Source of the DNA: Asterochloris sp. CNOR1
Lineage: Eukaryota; Chlorophyta; Trebouxiophyceae; Trebouxiales; Trebouxiaceae
Length of the DNA: 64,000 bases
Direction: 5' to 3'
NCBI GenBank assembly: GCA_963969365.1
Contig: OZ017749.1
Location: 372,001 to 436,000, forward strand
Shown: positions 12,816 to 22,962 of the stretch, piece by piece
Layout of the letters: every line of letters starts with the position of its first letter
Position numbering within the stretch: position 1 is the stretch's first letter
The notes under the pieces: model-generated
What the model was told of the DNA's origin: nothing
Databases searched by the model: none
What the model saw: only the letters and a program-made list of their open reading frames with translations
Translations under genes and position numbers: made by a program

Positions 12816-15800
12816 CTATTGAGACACAGCTGGAGGTGTATTTGCTGTGGCAGACCCCGAGACAGGACCAAGTGTCGGCGTGACTGGCGCTGACAGCATG
12901 ACCTTGGCCGCCTCGTTGAGCTTCTCACGAATGCTGTTCAGCAGCGCGGCTGCCAGCACGCTCTGCAGCATCTTGGCACGCATGCCATCATAGAAGGCAA
13001 AGAAGCCTGCAACAGCAGCGGGGCAGCTCTCGGAGATGCCAATCTTCAGAGGTGTGTCGGGAGTGTTACACAAAGCCATCAGACCCAAAGTAGCCCCTGG
13101 GTGCACTCAAGGGCTAATTTTGGCATAGGGCATGCCCCTCTTGCAAAGCTCAGGGCTCGTGGCTAACTACAACCACCCTGAATGTGGTGTTGCCAGCCTG
13201 CTCTGAGCAGCTCCCATGCAAGGGGAGCAGGCCAGGCATCTTGGCCAGGCGCCTGCTGCCCTTCTATGCGCAGCTGCATCGTCTGCAGAGGCTGAGCAGC
13301 GCTGCAGCCCCGTACGGCATCTGCTGTGCTCTGCAGGTCACAGGTGGGAGAGACAGGAGCCAGCTCCTTGCAGTGTTGAAGCAGGTCCTCACCCTCGTGC
13401 TTCCAGATACGAGTCACTGCATCCACAGCCCCGGTGTACTTCAGATCTACATGGGTGTCCTTGTTGGCGGCCTGCAGGCGGGACTTGACCACCAGCAAGG
13501 GGTAGGTCAGCACTGTCGCGCCCAGCTTGGCGACCGCAGAGATGAGGAAGAACTCGGCAGCAGTGGGTGGGCTGGGCTTGACACCTGCAGTGCAAGTGTG
13601 GGGGAAAGGGCACAAGTGACAAGGCCACGATGGCAGGAGGGGCCTGCTATAGAGGTAGGGCAGTCAGTGAGGCAGGGTGCAAGCTCTGCTTCCTCCTGCA
13701 GCTAAGCCAGGCAATTGTTGAGGCGCCGGTTTGGCCCCTGCACCCACTTCGCTGGTCAGGTCCCCAGGAGTGCACCTCACAGCACATGCCATGCACAACA
13801 TAGCTGTGGACATGGCCAAATGCCCTGCATGGAGCCACTGGCCCAGGGATGCACCATGCCAGACAGTGCTGCAGAAGCGCCAGCCCAGCAGCAGCCTGCA
13901 GCCTGTTTCATCAGCTGTGCAGAGTCCAGCTGCTCTGCCATAGCACAGAGCCCCCCTTCCACGCTGGCTTTGCAACTCCGCTGTTGCACCAGCAGGCGTC
14001 GCTATCACTCCCAGAATGGCAGAGTGTCCCCTCCACCATAGCACAGGAGCCCCCCTCCACATCGGCTCTGCAGTTTCGCCGTCATTTCAGCAGCCGTCGC
14101 TTCCACTCTCAACAGGGCAGAGTGCCTCTTCTGCCGTAGCACAGAGCCCCCCTCAACGTTGGCTGTGCAATCTCGCCGTGGCTTCAGCAGCCGTCGCTTC
14201 CACTCTCAACAGGGCAGAGTGCCCCCTCCACCGCAGCACTCAACACTGGCTCTGCATCCCAGCTGTTGCACCAGCAGGCGTTGGCGCCACTCTCAAAACA
14301 GCAGACTGCTCCCTCCACCATGCCACAGAGCCCTCACTCCTCACTCAACACTGCCTCTGCAACTCTGCTGTTGCACCAGCAGGCGTTGCTAACAGCCTCA
14401 ACAGGGCAAAGCGCCTCCCCAACAAAGGCCCCTGCGAGCTTATACAGCAGCCTGTCTCACCGGCCTTGGCTGTCCGCCCCCGCCACTCAGCCAGGCGTGC
14501 AACCAGCCACTCGTACAGCACATACTGGGCTGTGGGGTTGCTGACCATGATGAGGGACGGCAGGCAGCCACGCCAGAGGCCCTGCACATCAACACTGGGA
14601 TGTGTTCAGCAGCAACTCGTCAGGACATTGGGTGCTGTTCAGCGGGGACCTGTTGGTGTGTGACTGTTGAAGCTGTTCAAGGTTCAAGGGAACTTTGTCT
14701 CCAACAGCACCACTGCCCCAAGTGGCCGCCAGCCCCACGCCATCCATGCTGACTTGTCCAGGCAGCATGATGCAGCCTGATGGCAACTGATATGCCCAAG
14801 GTATCGGCGGTCCGAAGTGCTTTGTTGCTGGCAGCTGCAGGCTTATGATGCGACGCTGTGGCTGGTGGCCCTTGCATACAAGAGGAGGCTGGAAATGAGA
14901 GGACCTTCCCCATGCCCTCTGCTGCAGCCCTGTCGTAACCCTTCCCGGCTGCAGCCCTGTGTTCCAGCATAGCCCAACAGTAGAGATGTGGCACACAAAT
15001 GCTGACCCACACTGGAATGACAAACAAGCTCTTGTATGAGCAAACTGTACGATTGGTTCGAATAACGTGCAAAAGCAAGCTGAAGCAAGCAACACTTGCA
15101 CAGCAGCTGCCGGCCTGAACTCAAGGGTGCAGCACAACTTGCTGGGGCAGGTGCTGCGCATTTGCAGCCCTGTGGTTCCCAAGTTAGGTTGGCGCTCACC
15201 AGCACGCCGTCCTCCCTCACGATCTCTGCAGCCACTGTGAGCGGCCCCTCCCGCCGCGCAGGCTCTGGGAGGCCGTTGCTGCCGCGTTTCTGCTGTGCCT
15301 GCACCGGGGAAGGCCAGGGGGTCAGTGCTGCGGTGTACAGCATGTCAGCCCCCAGGAAGCGCTGCGCCTGCTTTGCAAGGTGCTGGCAGTGCTGCCTGAA
15401 TGACAAGAGCCTCGCCGCCTGCACATGGCTGCTACCACTGGCAGAGTGAGTGCAGGAGCCCATGCCCTGCACTGGTGCACAAATGTGCTACAGTGTTGTT
15501 CCTTTCCCAGAGAGAAACACTTTATTCAGTTTGCAGTGGCATCAGGCAATGCCATTCACCGAGACCCCGCGCCACCCCGGGCCATGTGGGCTGGTGGAGC
15601 CCACATACCGCAGGAACCAAGACCCACCTGCATGTTGGTGGCCACCGTCCATATGGGCTTGAGGACATACACTTAGAAGGGTACACACGCCACCCCGGGC
15701 CTTGTATGCTATTGGAGCTCGCAAGACTCAGGAACAGCAACCCACCTGCATGTTGGTGGCCACCGTCCATATGGGATTGGTCAGCAGCACATTCCCACAG

Positions 15801-17804
15801 CCCGCCAGGAAGGCCACCAGCAGAGAGGCTGGCACCCCGATGTCCTGGCTGGTGGAGTTCGTGCGCCGCTGCAGGCGCGCAACTGCCATCTGCCTGCAGA
15901 AAGAAGGGAGGGGCAGGGCTGCAGTGGTGGCCATCCACACTGGTCTGATGTCCCTGGCAGACCTGTTGCGCCGCTGCAGAGCAATGAAGCTGCACAAAGG
16001 CAGCAGGTCATCATGCACTCCTCAATTCACTAAAGGACCTTGTGGCGGCTGCAGGCTGGCCGTTGGCATATGCTTTAACAATGTGGATAGTGTTCAGTGC
16101 AGTCTGGGTTCATGTCACCATGCTGCTCCCGCCAACAGACTCAGCAGCTGCAGTGTGTGGAGCGTTCTTTGCTGACTGGCGTCAGGCAGCAGGCCACTGC
16201 GCCCCCGGGGGGTGAAGCTGTATGTAGGTGGTCCTACCTGAGAGAGGAATAGAAGTAGAAGTAGACGCCCTGTGAGATGGCTGTGCCAAGCAGCGCAGGC
16301 TCCAGGCCGCGGTACAGGCCCGTCCAGCCATACTTGCTGATGATCTGCAGACAAACATGGTGCGCTGAAAGTCTGTGACACACTTTTCTCTAAAAGCTTT
16401 TCTGGCTCACCAGCCGAGTGCGGCTGTGGTGGCTATTGGTCTGCAGGGCATATGGTAGTCAATGAGCAACCAAGACGGGTCGCATCTGCTAAGGCCAACC
16501 TACCACGCCCACAGGTCCGCTTGTGCCATGGGCACCTCTGCAATGAGTGGGACCAAGTGATGAGCATTTTGGCATGAACTCAAAAGCCTGTAGTTCCCAG
16601 CGCATCTTTGCTGTACAACACGGGCAACGGTGGCAGCCATTCCTAGCAGACATCTGACTCCTGCTGAACTTAGCGCACCTCTGATGTGTTGGCTGTCTCC
16701 TCGCCTCAACTGTGAGACATCTGTTGCGACGCAATCCTGACACCTATTGTGCCAGACACAGACTGCACAGACAGGACCTATGTGCCCTGCGCCACCCAGT
16801 GCACCGCCAGCCTTGACGCAGGCTCTGCTGAGAGCCACCATGGCCCAGAATGCACCGCAGAGGATCGCAGGTAACCCAGGAGTTTGTTTCCGACTGGCCC
16901 AGATGCAGGCCCTGCTGTGACCATCACACTTGTGCAGTGTGGGCCATCGTGCTTCACAGCAGACTTGGACTGCATGTCAGCAGGCCTAGCCCCACCTCTG
17001 CATGTCATGGCCTGGTGGCAACACCTGAGCCCCAGTGAAGGCAAGCGATAAGTGAAGGCATGAGCAGTCTCAGCTACCTGTCCATGAAGGCAACTTAAGA
17101 CCCCAAAAGCACCCCAAGCGCAACATCGATCCGGGACACACGCTCAAACACGTGTCTATCGTGGAAGAGGTCTGCTGTGCCCAGCGCACCTCTGCAATGT
17201 CGGCCAGAGTGCCAGCCGCCCTCTTCCCGGGCACCGATAGGGACTCTTCATCCGCTGGCTTGCCCTGCGCCTTGCGCTTGCCCCGCGTCGCCTGCATCGT
17301 GGAGACCTGCAGCAAGGGCCACACAGACCTTGACATGTTGCAGGTGCAGCATTCACCATTCGGAGGGCCTGGCAATTCAGATGGAGTGCGGATTGCATCA
17401 CTGTGTTGTCTTTGATGGACATGATGCCTGGGGAAGCAAGTACTTGCTGCAGACAAAAAGTCCCCTTGCTTAGACAAGCAACGAGGCATTTCTGGTGCAT
17501 CGAGGACACAAGCTGCTGCAGAAGGCAGTGCACGTGGTGCTGGAGCACAAAAGTGCATGCGGAAGGAGACTGTCACGGCAGTGACTGCAGCAGGCAGCAG
17601 TCCCTGATTGAGGCACTGCAAGGAGGAGCGCGGGGGTTTATCGGGGGTTGTCAACGACAGGGGCGCACCAATGCAGATGGCATTCAATCAAGAGCTAACA
17701 AGCAGAGCTGTTTGGCGCACCGTCATGAGGGGGTATGTGCTGAGCAGGGCTATGATGCCGCCCATGGCGCCAGACATCCCCTCAATGGCTGCATTTGACG
17801 CCAT
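12816..17804 (-). CDS. PXN: Peroxisomal NAD/nucleotide carrier, PXN type (mitochondrial carrier family)
   Basis: Complete eight-exon gene: 17721-17804, 17190-17306, 16238-16344, 15746-15893, 15200-15298, 14461-14581, 13393-13584 and 12816-13006. It gives 352 residues, close to plant PXN (about 330). The family exchanges NAD or related nucleotides across the peroxisome membrane by six transmembrane helices in three repeats. The three carrier signatures are visible: STYPLMTV at the end of repeat 1 helix 1, TNPIWTVATNMQ in repeat 2 and TYPLLVVKSRLQ in repeat 3. Strong plant PXN matches are TAISQGVYFYFYSSLR, CLPSLIMVSNPTAQYVLYE, AVAKLGATVLTYPLLVVKSR and KMLQSVLAAALL. The first start, MASNAAIEGMSGAMGG, directly precedes helix 1 as expected. 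All introns are GT-AG. Several introns hold copies of neighbouring exon edges or minisatellites. Transport substrate is inferred from the family. Confidence 0.93.
13935..14410. repeat. Minisatellite, about five units near 100 bases, in a carrier intron
   Basis: Imperfect tandem units share GTTGCACCAGCAGGCGT (13983, 14268, 14373) or the variant TTCAGCAGCCGTCGCTTCCA, followed by CACTCTCAACAGGGCAGAG and CCCTCCACC. The array lies inside the intron between carrier exons 6 and 7. It explains several long spurious frames here. Confidence 0.75.
15556..15775. repeat. Recent tandem duplication of the 3' edge of carrier exon 4
   Basis: About 36 bases starting at 15622 (ACCCACCTGCATGTTGGTGG and onward) recur identically from 15740, an offset of 118. 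The second copy is the real minus-strand exon end (VATNMQ) plus its GT donor; the first lies in the intron just downstream. The flanks (CGCCACCCCGGGCC at 15570 and 15689) are repeated too, so the unit spans the whole offset. Confidence 0.85.
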
Positions 17805-19650
17805 GGCTGGGCTGATTGGCACTGGCCCCCTGCTGCAAGTGTCAACAAGCCACCTGCAGGGGCACCAAGATAGAGGATGGCCTGCTGGCAGGACGGGAAC
17901 AGCAAATGCTATGGTGGCACCAGATGCAGACCTGTTTTTTCTTTTTGAACGATTCCTTTGAGACTACTTGGTGAAAGCAAAATGCCGGAGTGACCGGGCT
18001 GGTCAGAAGGAAAATGTTCATGGAGCTGCTTAGTCTGAGGACAAATTGCAAGTTGGTTTGTGATGCTGCCTGCTGCATGCGCATTGATGAGCAGCAATGC
18101 ACTTCAGATGCGTACGCACAGGTGGTTTCAGCCTTGCAGAACAATGCTGGTAGCTCGCTTTTCTCCCATGTCAGCTGATCGATCATAGCACCTGTTGCTC
18201 ATGGCGCTAACCAACAGGAGGTAGGCACAGACCATGCATCAGCTAGCAGGGACCATGCATCAGCTAGCAGGGACCATGCATCAGCTGCCAGGGCCCCTTG
18301 CACAGCACTCAGTGCCAAACTGCTTTGTCTGCATTCAGGCAGTCTGAGGCTGCACCTGATCGCATGATGCAAGGGGCTCAGGCTGGTGAGCTACGTTGCG
18401 CAGCATCTGCACTCACTATGGATGGCTGAAGGCCCTTGATCCGTGAGCCCCATTTCAACTTCCTTCTCATGGCCCTTCATCTGTCATGCAGAGCTGCACC
18501 CAGGCCTGAGGGATTCCTCTGCCCCAGACACACAGCAACCAGAGGAAAAGCTGCTGCATTTTACACCGCCCCTGGCGAGCCTGTGCTACCCTCCCGCCGG
18601 CAGCCTCTCTGGCAGCCCCTGGGTACCAGATTCAGCACTAGGGGCAGCTAAAGCAGAGCAGTGAGCTACACCACACAGTCAATCGAACAGAAGCAGTCAT
18701 AATCGAGCAGCGTACAAGCCGCTCAGGCAGGGACCGCTAGCACTGCCACCGCCCCAGAGAAATATTTTTGTTACTGTGCAGTGACAGCAATCAGCGAGCC
18801 ACCAAGGCAGACTGGCTGGCTTGGAAGCATGCCTGCTGCTGGGTTGGGCATGGTGCGCCTGAGGGGCTATAGAGCTGGCACTTTGGCCAGGCAGGTGCTT
18901 CTGCAGGCTTTTGTGATCTTAACGTGCTCAGGTGCTTATTTCAGCACTTCTACGGCTTCTCCGGAAGACAAAGGCCGTTGACCTGCTCCTTTCTCATGCC
19001 TGCCAATGAGAAAGCCAACTTTGCCAAAGTTGCATCAAGACAATGTCAGCAGGCGCTGAGGCTTTCTCCAAATGACGTTGTGGGCTGTGGTCAGCAATTG
19101 TGCACAGTGTCTGTTCTGGATCTTGCAGACTGGCATCTGCCCCTGCCACGCCACCTTCCTGCAGTCAGGGGAGCACTGCATTGCTTTGTGAACACAAGCA
19201 GCATTGTAATGTAGCAGTCGGCAATGCAGTGGTCGGAATGCTGCAGCACCTGCTTGCTCCATGATTGCTGTGAAGGTCACCCAGCAGAAAGCTGGGCAGT
19301 GCAGGTAGAGGGATTCCAGTCCTGGGGCATGGGCTGATACAGGTTTGCAAGTATCTGACACCTGGACTTCTGACAGCACGCACAGCAGCTCTTGCATTGC
19401 TCCAGCTTGATCCCATGGAGGCAATAGGAACATCAAGACCAACAGCTTTGACCACTCAGGCAGCTTAGAAACCCCGCAGCGTGTTGAGCTTCAACCATTA
19501 TGGACAGGAGAAGCATATCCATGATCTTAGAGGAGGGCGGTGAGCTCCCTTCTTTGGGCTCCTGCAACCCATTTTTGGCTTGCAGTCGGGCCTGCTGTCT
19601 CCATGGCATCACTCTGCTGCCTTGCAAACCCATGCCGTTCATTTGTGCAG
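17805..19650. other. Upstream of the carrier; no firm gene
   Basis: This contains the presumed carrier promoter (17805 onward, minus strand) and possible early exons of the Gln/His-rich gene. A frame at 18443-18664 (+) is Pro/Ser-rich (LHPGLRDSSAPDTQQPEEKL) and could be one, but no splice connection is clear. No TATA-like element stood out. Confidence 0.3.
18230..18292. repeat. 21-base tandem repeat, three units
   Basis: GACCATGCATCAGCTAGCAG plus one G is repeated three times head to tail, the last copy diverging after CAGCT. It lies in non-coding DNA 0.4 kb upstream of the carrier start. Confidence 0.85.
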
Positions 19651-21130
19651 AGCAAAGGCAGAGGGACAAGGCTGCGGCCAAGGCGCTGCATGACACCCTG
19701 CAGCGGACCTCCATTCAGGAGGATGCAGAAAGCCCAGATCAGCAAGAACCTGTTGCACCCCAGGCGGAGCTGCACCAGGAGGTGAGGCAGCTGTTCTGTG
19801 CACAGCAGCATGTGGGGCAGCACTCCTCCCTCGATGGCGTGACATGCAGAGCAGAGTGTGGAAGTGCCCCCCAAGACTTGTCATGTCTCATTCAAGCTTG
19901 CGGGTAGCTATGCTGTTTGTTTTGCACCGTGCAGGCAGCCTGTAGGCAGTTCACTGACCGCTGCAAAATTGTCATTGCCAGCAGGTCATGCCATTTTCTG
20001 CTTGAAGAGACAAGCCGCTCTTCTGCCTGCTGGCCCTGGATGCACGCAATCTCATGGCAGTGTTTCTGTGCTGCAGGCAAGGCAAGAGAAGTCGCCCCGT
20101 CACCAGCAGAACAATGCTTTCGGGTCCCTGCAAGGGGCAGGACACCCCCAATTGCAGGAAGCGGCCCCGCAGCAGCAGAAGGCGGCCACTGCTAGCGGCC
20201 AGCATCAGCCGCCCAAGCACCAGGCCTCAGCAGCTTCTCAGGTACACACCTTCTTGTCCACTGCAATGCTGTTTTGCTTGCCATTGTAGGTGTTCGATGC
20301 CCCATTGCCTGGTTGGTGCAGACAATGCAAAACCTCCACACGGCCTTTGCAGCCATCTCAGCACATAGCCACAGAGCCTTTGCAGTGTCAATGGCTGTGC
20401 AGGGACAGCAGGCTCACCCTGCCCTCTTTTCTTTTTGTTTTGCCACGCTGCGGCATGCCAGCATGGCCTTCCCCTCTTCCTGTCCATTTGACTGGTGTCT
20501 GCCCTGCCCTCTGATGCCCTGCCTCAACCCACAGCATGCTGCTTGGGCATGCTGCACCTGCCCTTGGGCGCACTGCCTCACCCTGTGGCATGCTGTACAC
20601 CGCTGGCCTGCCTCTGCACTGCCCATGCTGCGGCATGCGTTACACTACTGGAATCTCTCCTTTTGGCCGTCCATAGCTTGCTCCAGAATTGCAGGGGCCG
20701 CACAGCCAGTGTGAGTGCATTGCACAGTGGGTTACATATTACTGTTATCATTTAGATGTCCTGTTGCAGGGCCAGCATGCTCAGGCAGCCCACCAGCAGC
20801 CCGCGCAGTCTCAGCAGCCCCAGCATCAGCAGCCGCCAGGTGGGGCACACCACCAGCACCCCGGCACGTCCGGCCAGCAGCATGCACAGCAGCTGGGAGG
20901 CAAGCCTGGGCAGCCTACCCAGCAGCATGCACAGCAGCCCGTGGGCAGACCTGGCCTGCCAGCGCAGAGCACCCAGCAGCAGCTCTCTGGGACGGGGAAG
21001 CGGCCGCCGCCGTTGAGAGAGCCCACAAGGACCGAGGCAGGCTTCAGGGTCGCGGACGGCGGGCGTAAGGACCAGCCGGGGACACCCAAGGAGGCACACA
21101 CCATCACTGTGGGCGGGGCTTACTACAACG
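19651..21130 (+). CDS. Gln/His-rich low-complexity protein, partial exon set
   Basis: Three phase-compatible exons are supported: 19651-19781 (Lys/Ala/Glu-rich, QRQRDKAAAKALHDTLQR), 20077-20241 (QEKSPRHQQNNAF then Gln/Ala-rich) and 20770-21130 (many QQ, HQQP and QQHAQQ runs, ending TITVGGAYYNG). All begin after CTGCAG- or GTGCAG-type acceptors and end at GT donors. The product is disordered with no catalytic domain; such Q/H-rich regions occur in nuclear and RNA-binding proteins, but I assign no function. The first exon needs one base from an upstream exon that I could not place. The last ends in phase 1, the same phase the first visible eIF2B alpha exon needs, so fusion to that gene cannot be excluded. 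Reading on past 21130 without splicing would stop at 21213. Confidence 0.5.
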
Positions 21131-21214
21131 GTGAGCGCGACATCATGTGCAACACTGTCAGAAAGCAGGCGGGGGAGTCCGCTGCTGCCTCTGAGGGAAC
21201 CCACCGGGGGTGAG

Positions 21215-21297
21215 GCAGCCTTTGAGGTGGCAGACCGCGGGCGGAAGAGCCAGCTAGGGATACCCAAGGAGGCACACCATCACTGTGGGAGGGGCTA
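21215..21297 (+). repeat. Decayed copy of the last Gln-rich exon's 3' part
   Basis: ACCCAAGGAGGCACACCATC and the following TGTGGGAGGGGCTA match ACACCCAAGGAGGCACACAC and TGTGGGCGGGGCTTA in the real exon at 21080-21122. The copy starts near GGCAGACCGCGGGCGGAAG, which parallels the exon's GTCGCGGACGGCGGGCGTAA. It lies in the presumed intron. Confidence 0.75.
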
Positions 21298-21799
21298 GGC
21301 ACATATGGTGCATGCTGGGGCCAGGCTGTGAGCTTTCCTTGGATGCTGGCCGGCTGGCAGGGAATCTAGATGGGTTCAGGGAAGGGGGGAGGTGATATTG
21401 GCTTGTGTGCCTTGCACATTGTCAGGCATGTGGATGGACAGGCCTGTACTCACCAAAGCCTTTGTTGCGCAAGGAAAGTCGAGCTTGAGCCTTTTGGTGC
21501 ATGAAAGTTTGCAACAAGTGATCCCATCAATCCAGGATGTGAGCCTTGCTGTGGCCTTGCTTGGCGCAATCCCCATCATTGTATCATGGTGAGTTTTGAC
21601 CCTGTCTGGGGTAGTGGTGGAGTTCAAGCCCGACCTAACTTCATGTCTGACAAGGCTTGGCAGTACAAACGACAGAATGCTGCCAGTACCTGCATCTGGC
21701 ATCTCGCTGCTGCTGGCCAGGACCACATCTGACCATTTGAGCCCCCCCCCGCGCTGGACTGCACGCGAGCAGGGGAACCAGCAGGCACCTGCATCGGGT

Positions 21800-22035
21800 T
21801 CTGACACTCAACCTGCACCATGTGAGTCTGGCTGGTGCAGCAGGCACTGGGCATTTAGATGTCAATCTGCGCCAGGTGAGTTTAGCTGGTGCAGCTGATG
21901 CTGGGCGTCTGCGTCTCAACCTGCACCCGGTGAGTCTAGCTGGTGCAGCAGACACTGGGCACCTGAATCTCAACCTGCGCCGAGTGTGTATAGCTGGTGC
22001 AGCAGGCACTGGGCATCTGCATCTCAAGTGCAGGC
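21800..22035. repeat. About 54-base tandem repeat carrying GGTGAGT and GTGCAG in each unit
   Basis: Four to five units share CAACCTGC(A/G)CC, GGTGAGT(C/T)TAGCTGGTG, CAGCAG(G/A)CACTGGGC and ATCTGAATCT. Each holds a donor-like GGTGAGT or close variant followed at short distance by an acceptor-like GGTGCAG. The array lies between the Gln-rich exons and eIF2B alpha. Confidence 0.8.
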
Positions 22036-22530
22036 GCTCACCATCTGGCATGCGTCTTGCTGCTGGCTAGGAAACATCCTAGCAGCGTGACATGGGCGCC
22101 AGTCTTTCAGATGAATCAGAGAGTGACCATCAGCGAAAGCTTGCAGTTGCTTCAGGCATGGGGGCATGTGCCAGAACTTTGCTGCCTGTTGCCCCCTCCC
22201 TTGGAACTCAGCCTGTTTGTCAACGTTTTGCCAGACCCAGCGGCGCAGCGCAATCAGGCTGGCCTAGTCGCCCCGACCTGTTGCAGCCAGCTGCAAGCTG
22301 CAGGGCAGCAGTCTACCACAGCCCTTGCTGTGGCCTTCACTTATCAGCGTCAAGCCCATCTATCTTGCCTGCTGCTGCCTGCTGCAGCCCATCGATTTGG
22401 CTTTCAGCCTTCAAAACAACCCCACTCGCCCTACCTGCTGCTGCTTGCTGCTGCCTGCTGCAGCCCATCAATCTGGTTTTTAGCCATCACCAACTTTCCC
22501 CTATTCCCCTCTCCCGCCTGCTGCTGCTTG

Positions 22531-22962
22531 CTGTAGCTAGCAGTGCATTGGAAGGGCATTGTTGTGCCATGCCCCGGCTCCCTGTGCATGCAAACCCAAC
22601 AGACCGACAGATCTGCTGACCCTGCCCGCTACTGCCTGTTGCAGCCAACAGCGCATCGGAGGGCATCGTCCGGGAGTTCCATGAAGCGCTGGGCAGGTCG
22701 CCGGATATGGCTGTTGCAGTAGCTGCTATCAAGGTGGGTTGCCTTGTTTCTATGCTGTATTTCTGGCATTAGGGCAGAGCAGCAGCGGATGTGTAAGTGG
22801 AGGCGCAAATCAGCTTGTCAAGCAGCCGCCATCAAGGTGGGGCTTGTGGGAATCCTGCTGCCTCAAAGCAGACCAGCAATTTTTGCAGAGTCATGCATGG
22901 TGCCCGCCACTGCCGTGGCAGCGCCACTGCTGTGACAGTGGCAGCCATCAAGGTGGGTTGAG
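22531..22962 (+). repeat. Copies of both edges of the first visible eIF2B alpha exon
   Basis: Upstream, GTAGCTAGCAGTGCATTGGA at 22532 resembles the true junction TGCAGCCAACAGCGCATCGG. Downstream, the exon end GCTGCTATCAAGGTGGGTTG (22722) is echoed by GCCGCCATCAAGGTGGGGCT (22824) and GCAGCCATCAAGGTGGGTTG (22941). Each of the two downstream echoes keeps the GT donor context. Confidence 0.75.

Noticed and set aside
13935-14410. Repeated units considered as a CRISPR array
   Set aside because: Units are diverged and contiguous without unique spacers, inside a eukaryotic intron; it is a minisatellite.
14016-14663. 215-codon plus-strand frame over the carrier intron
   Set aside because: It is generated by the roughly 100-base repeat and overlaps carrier exon 6 on the other strand.
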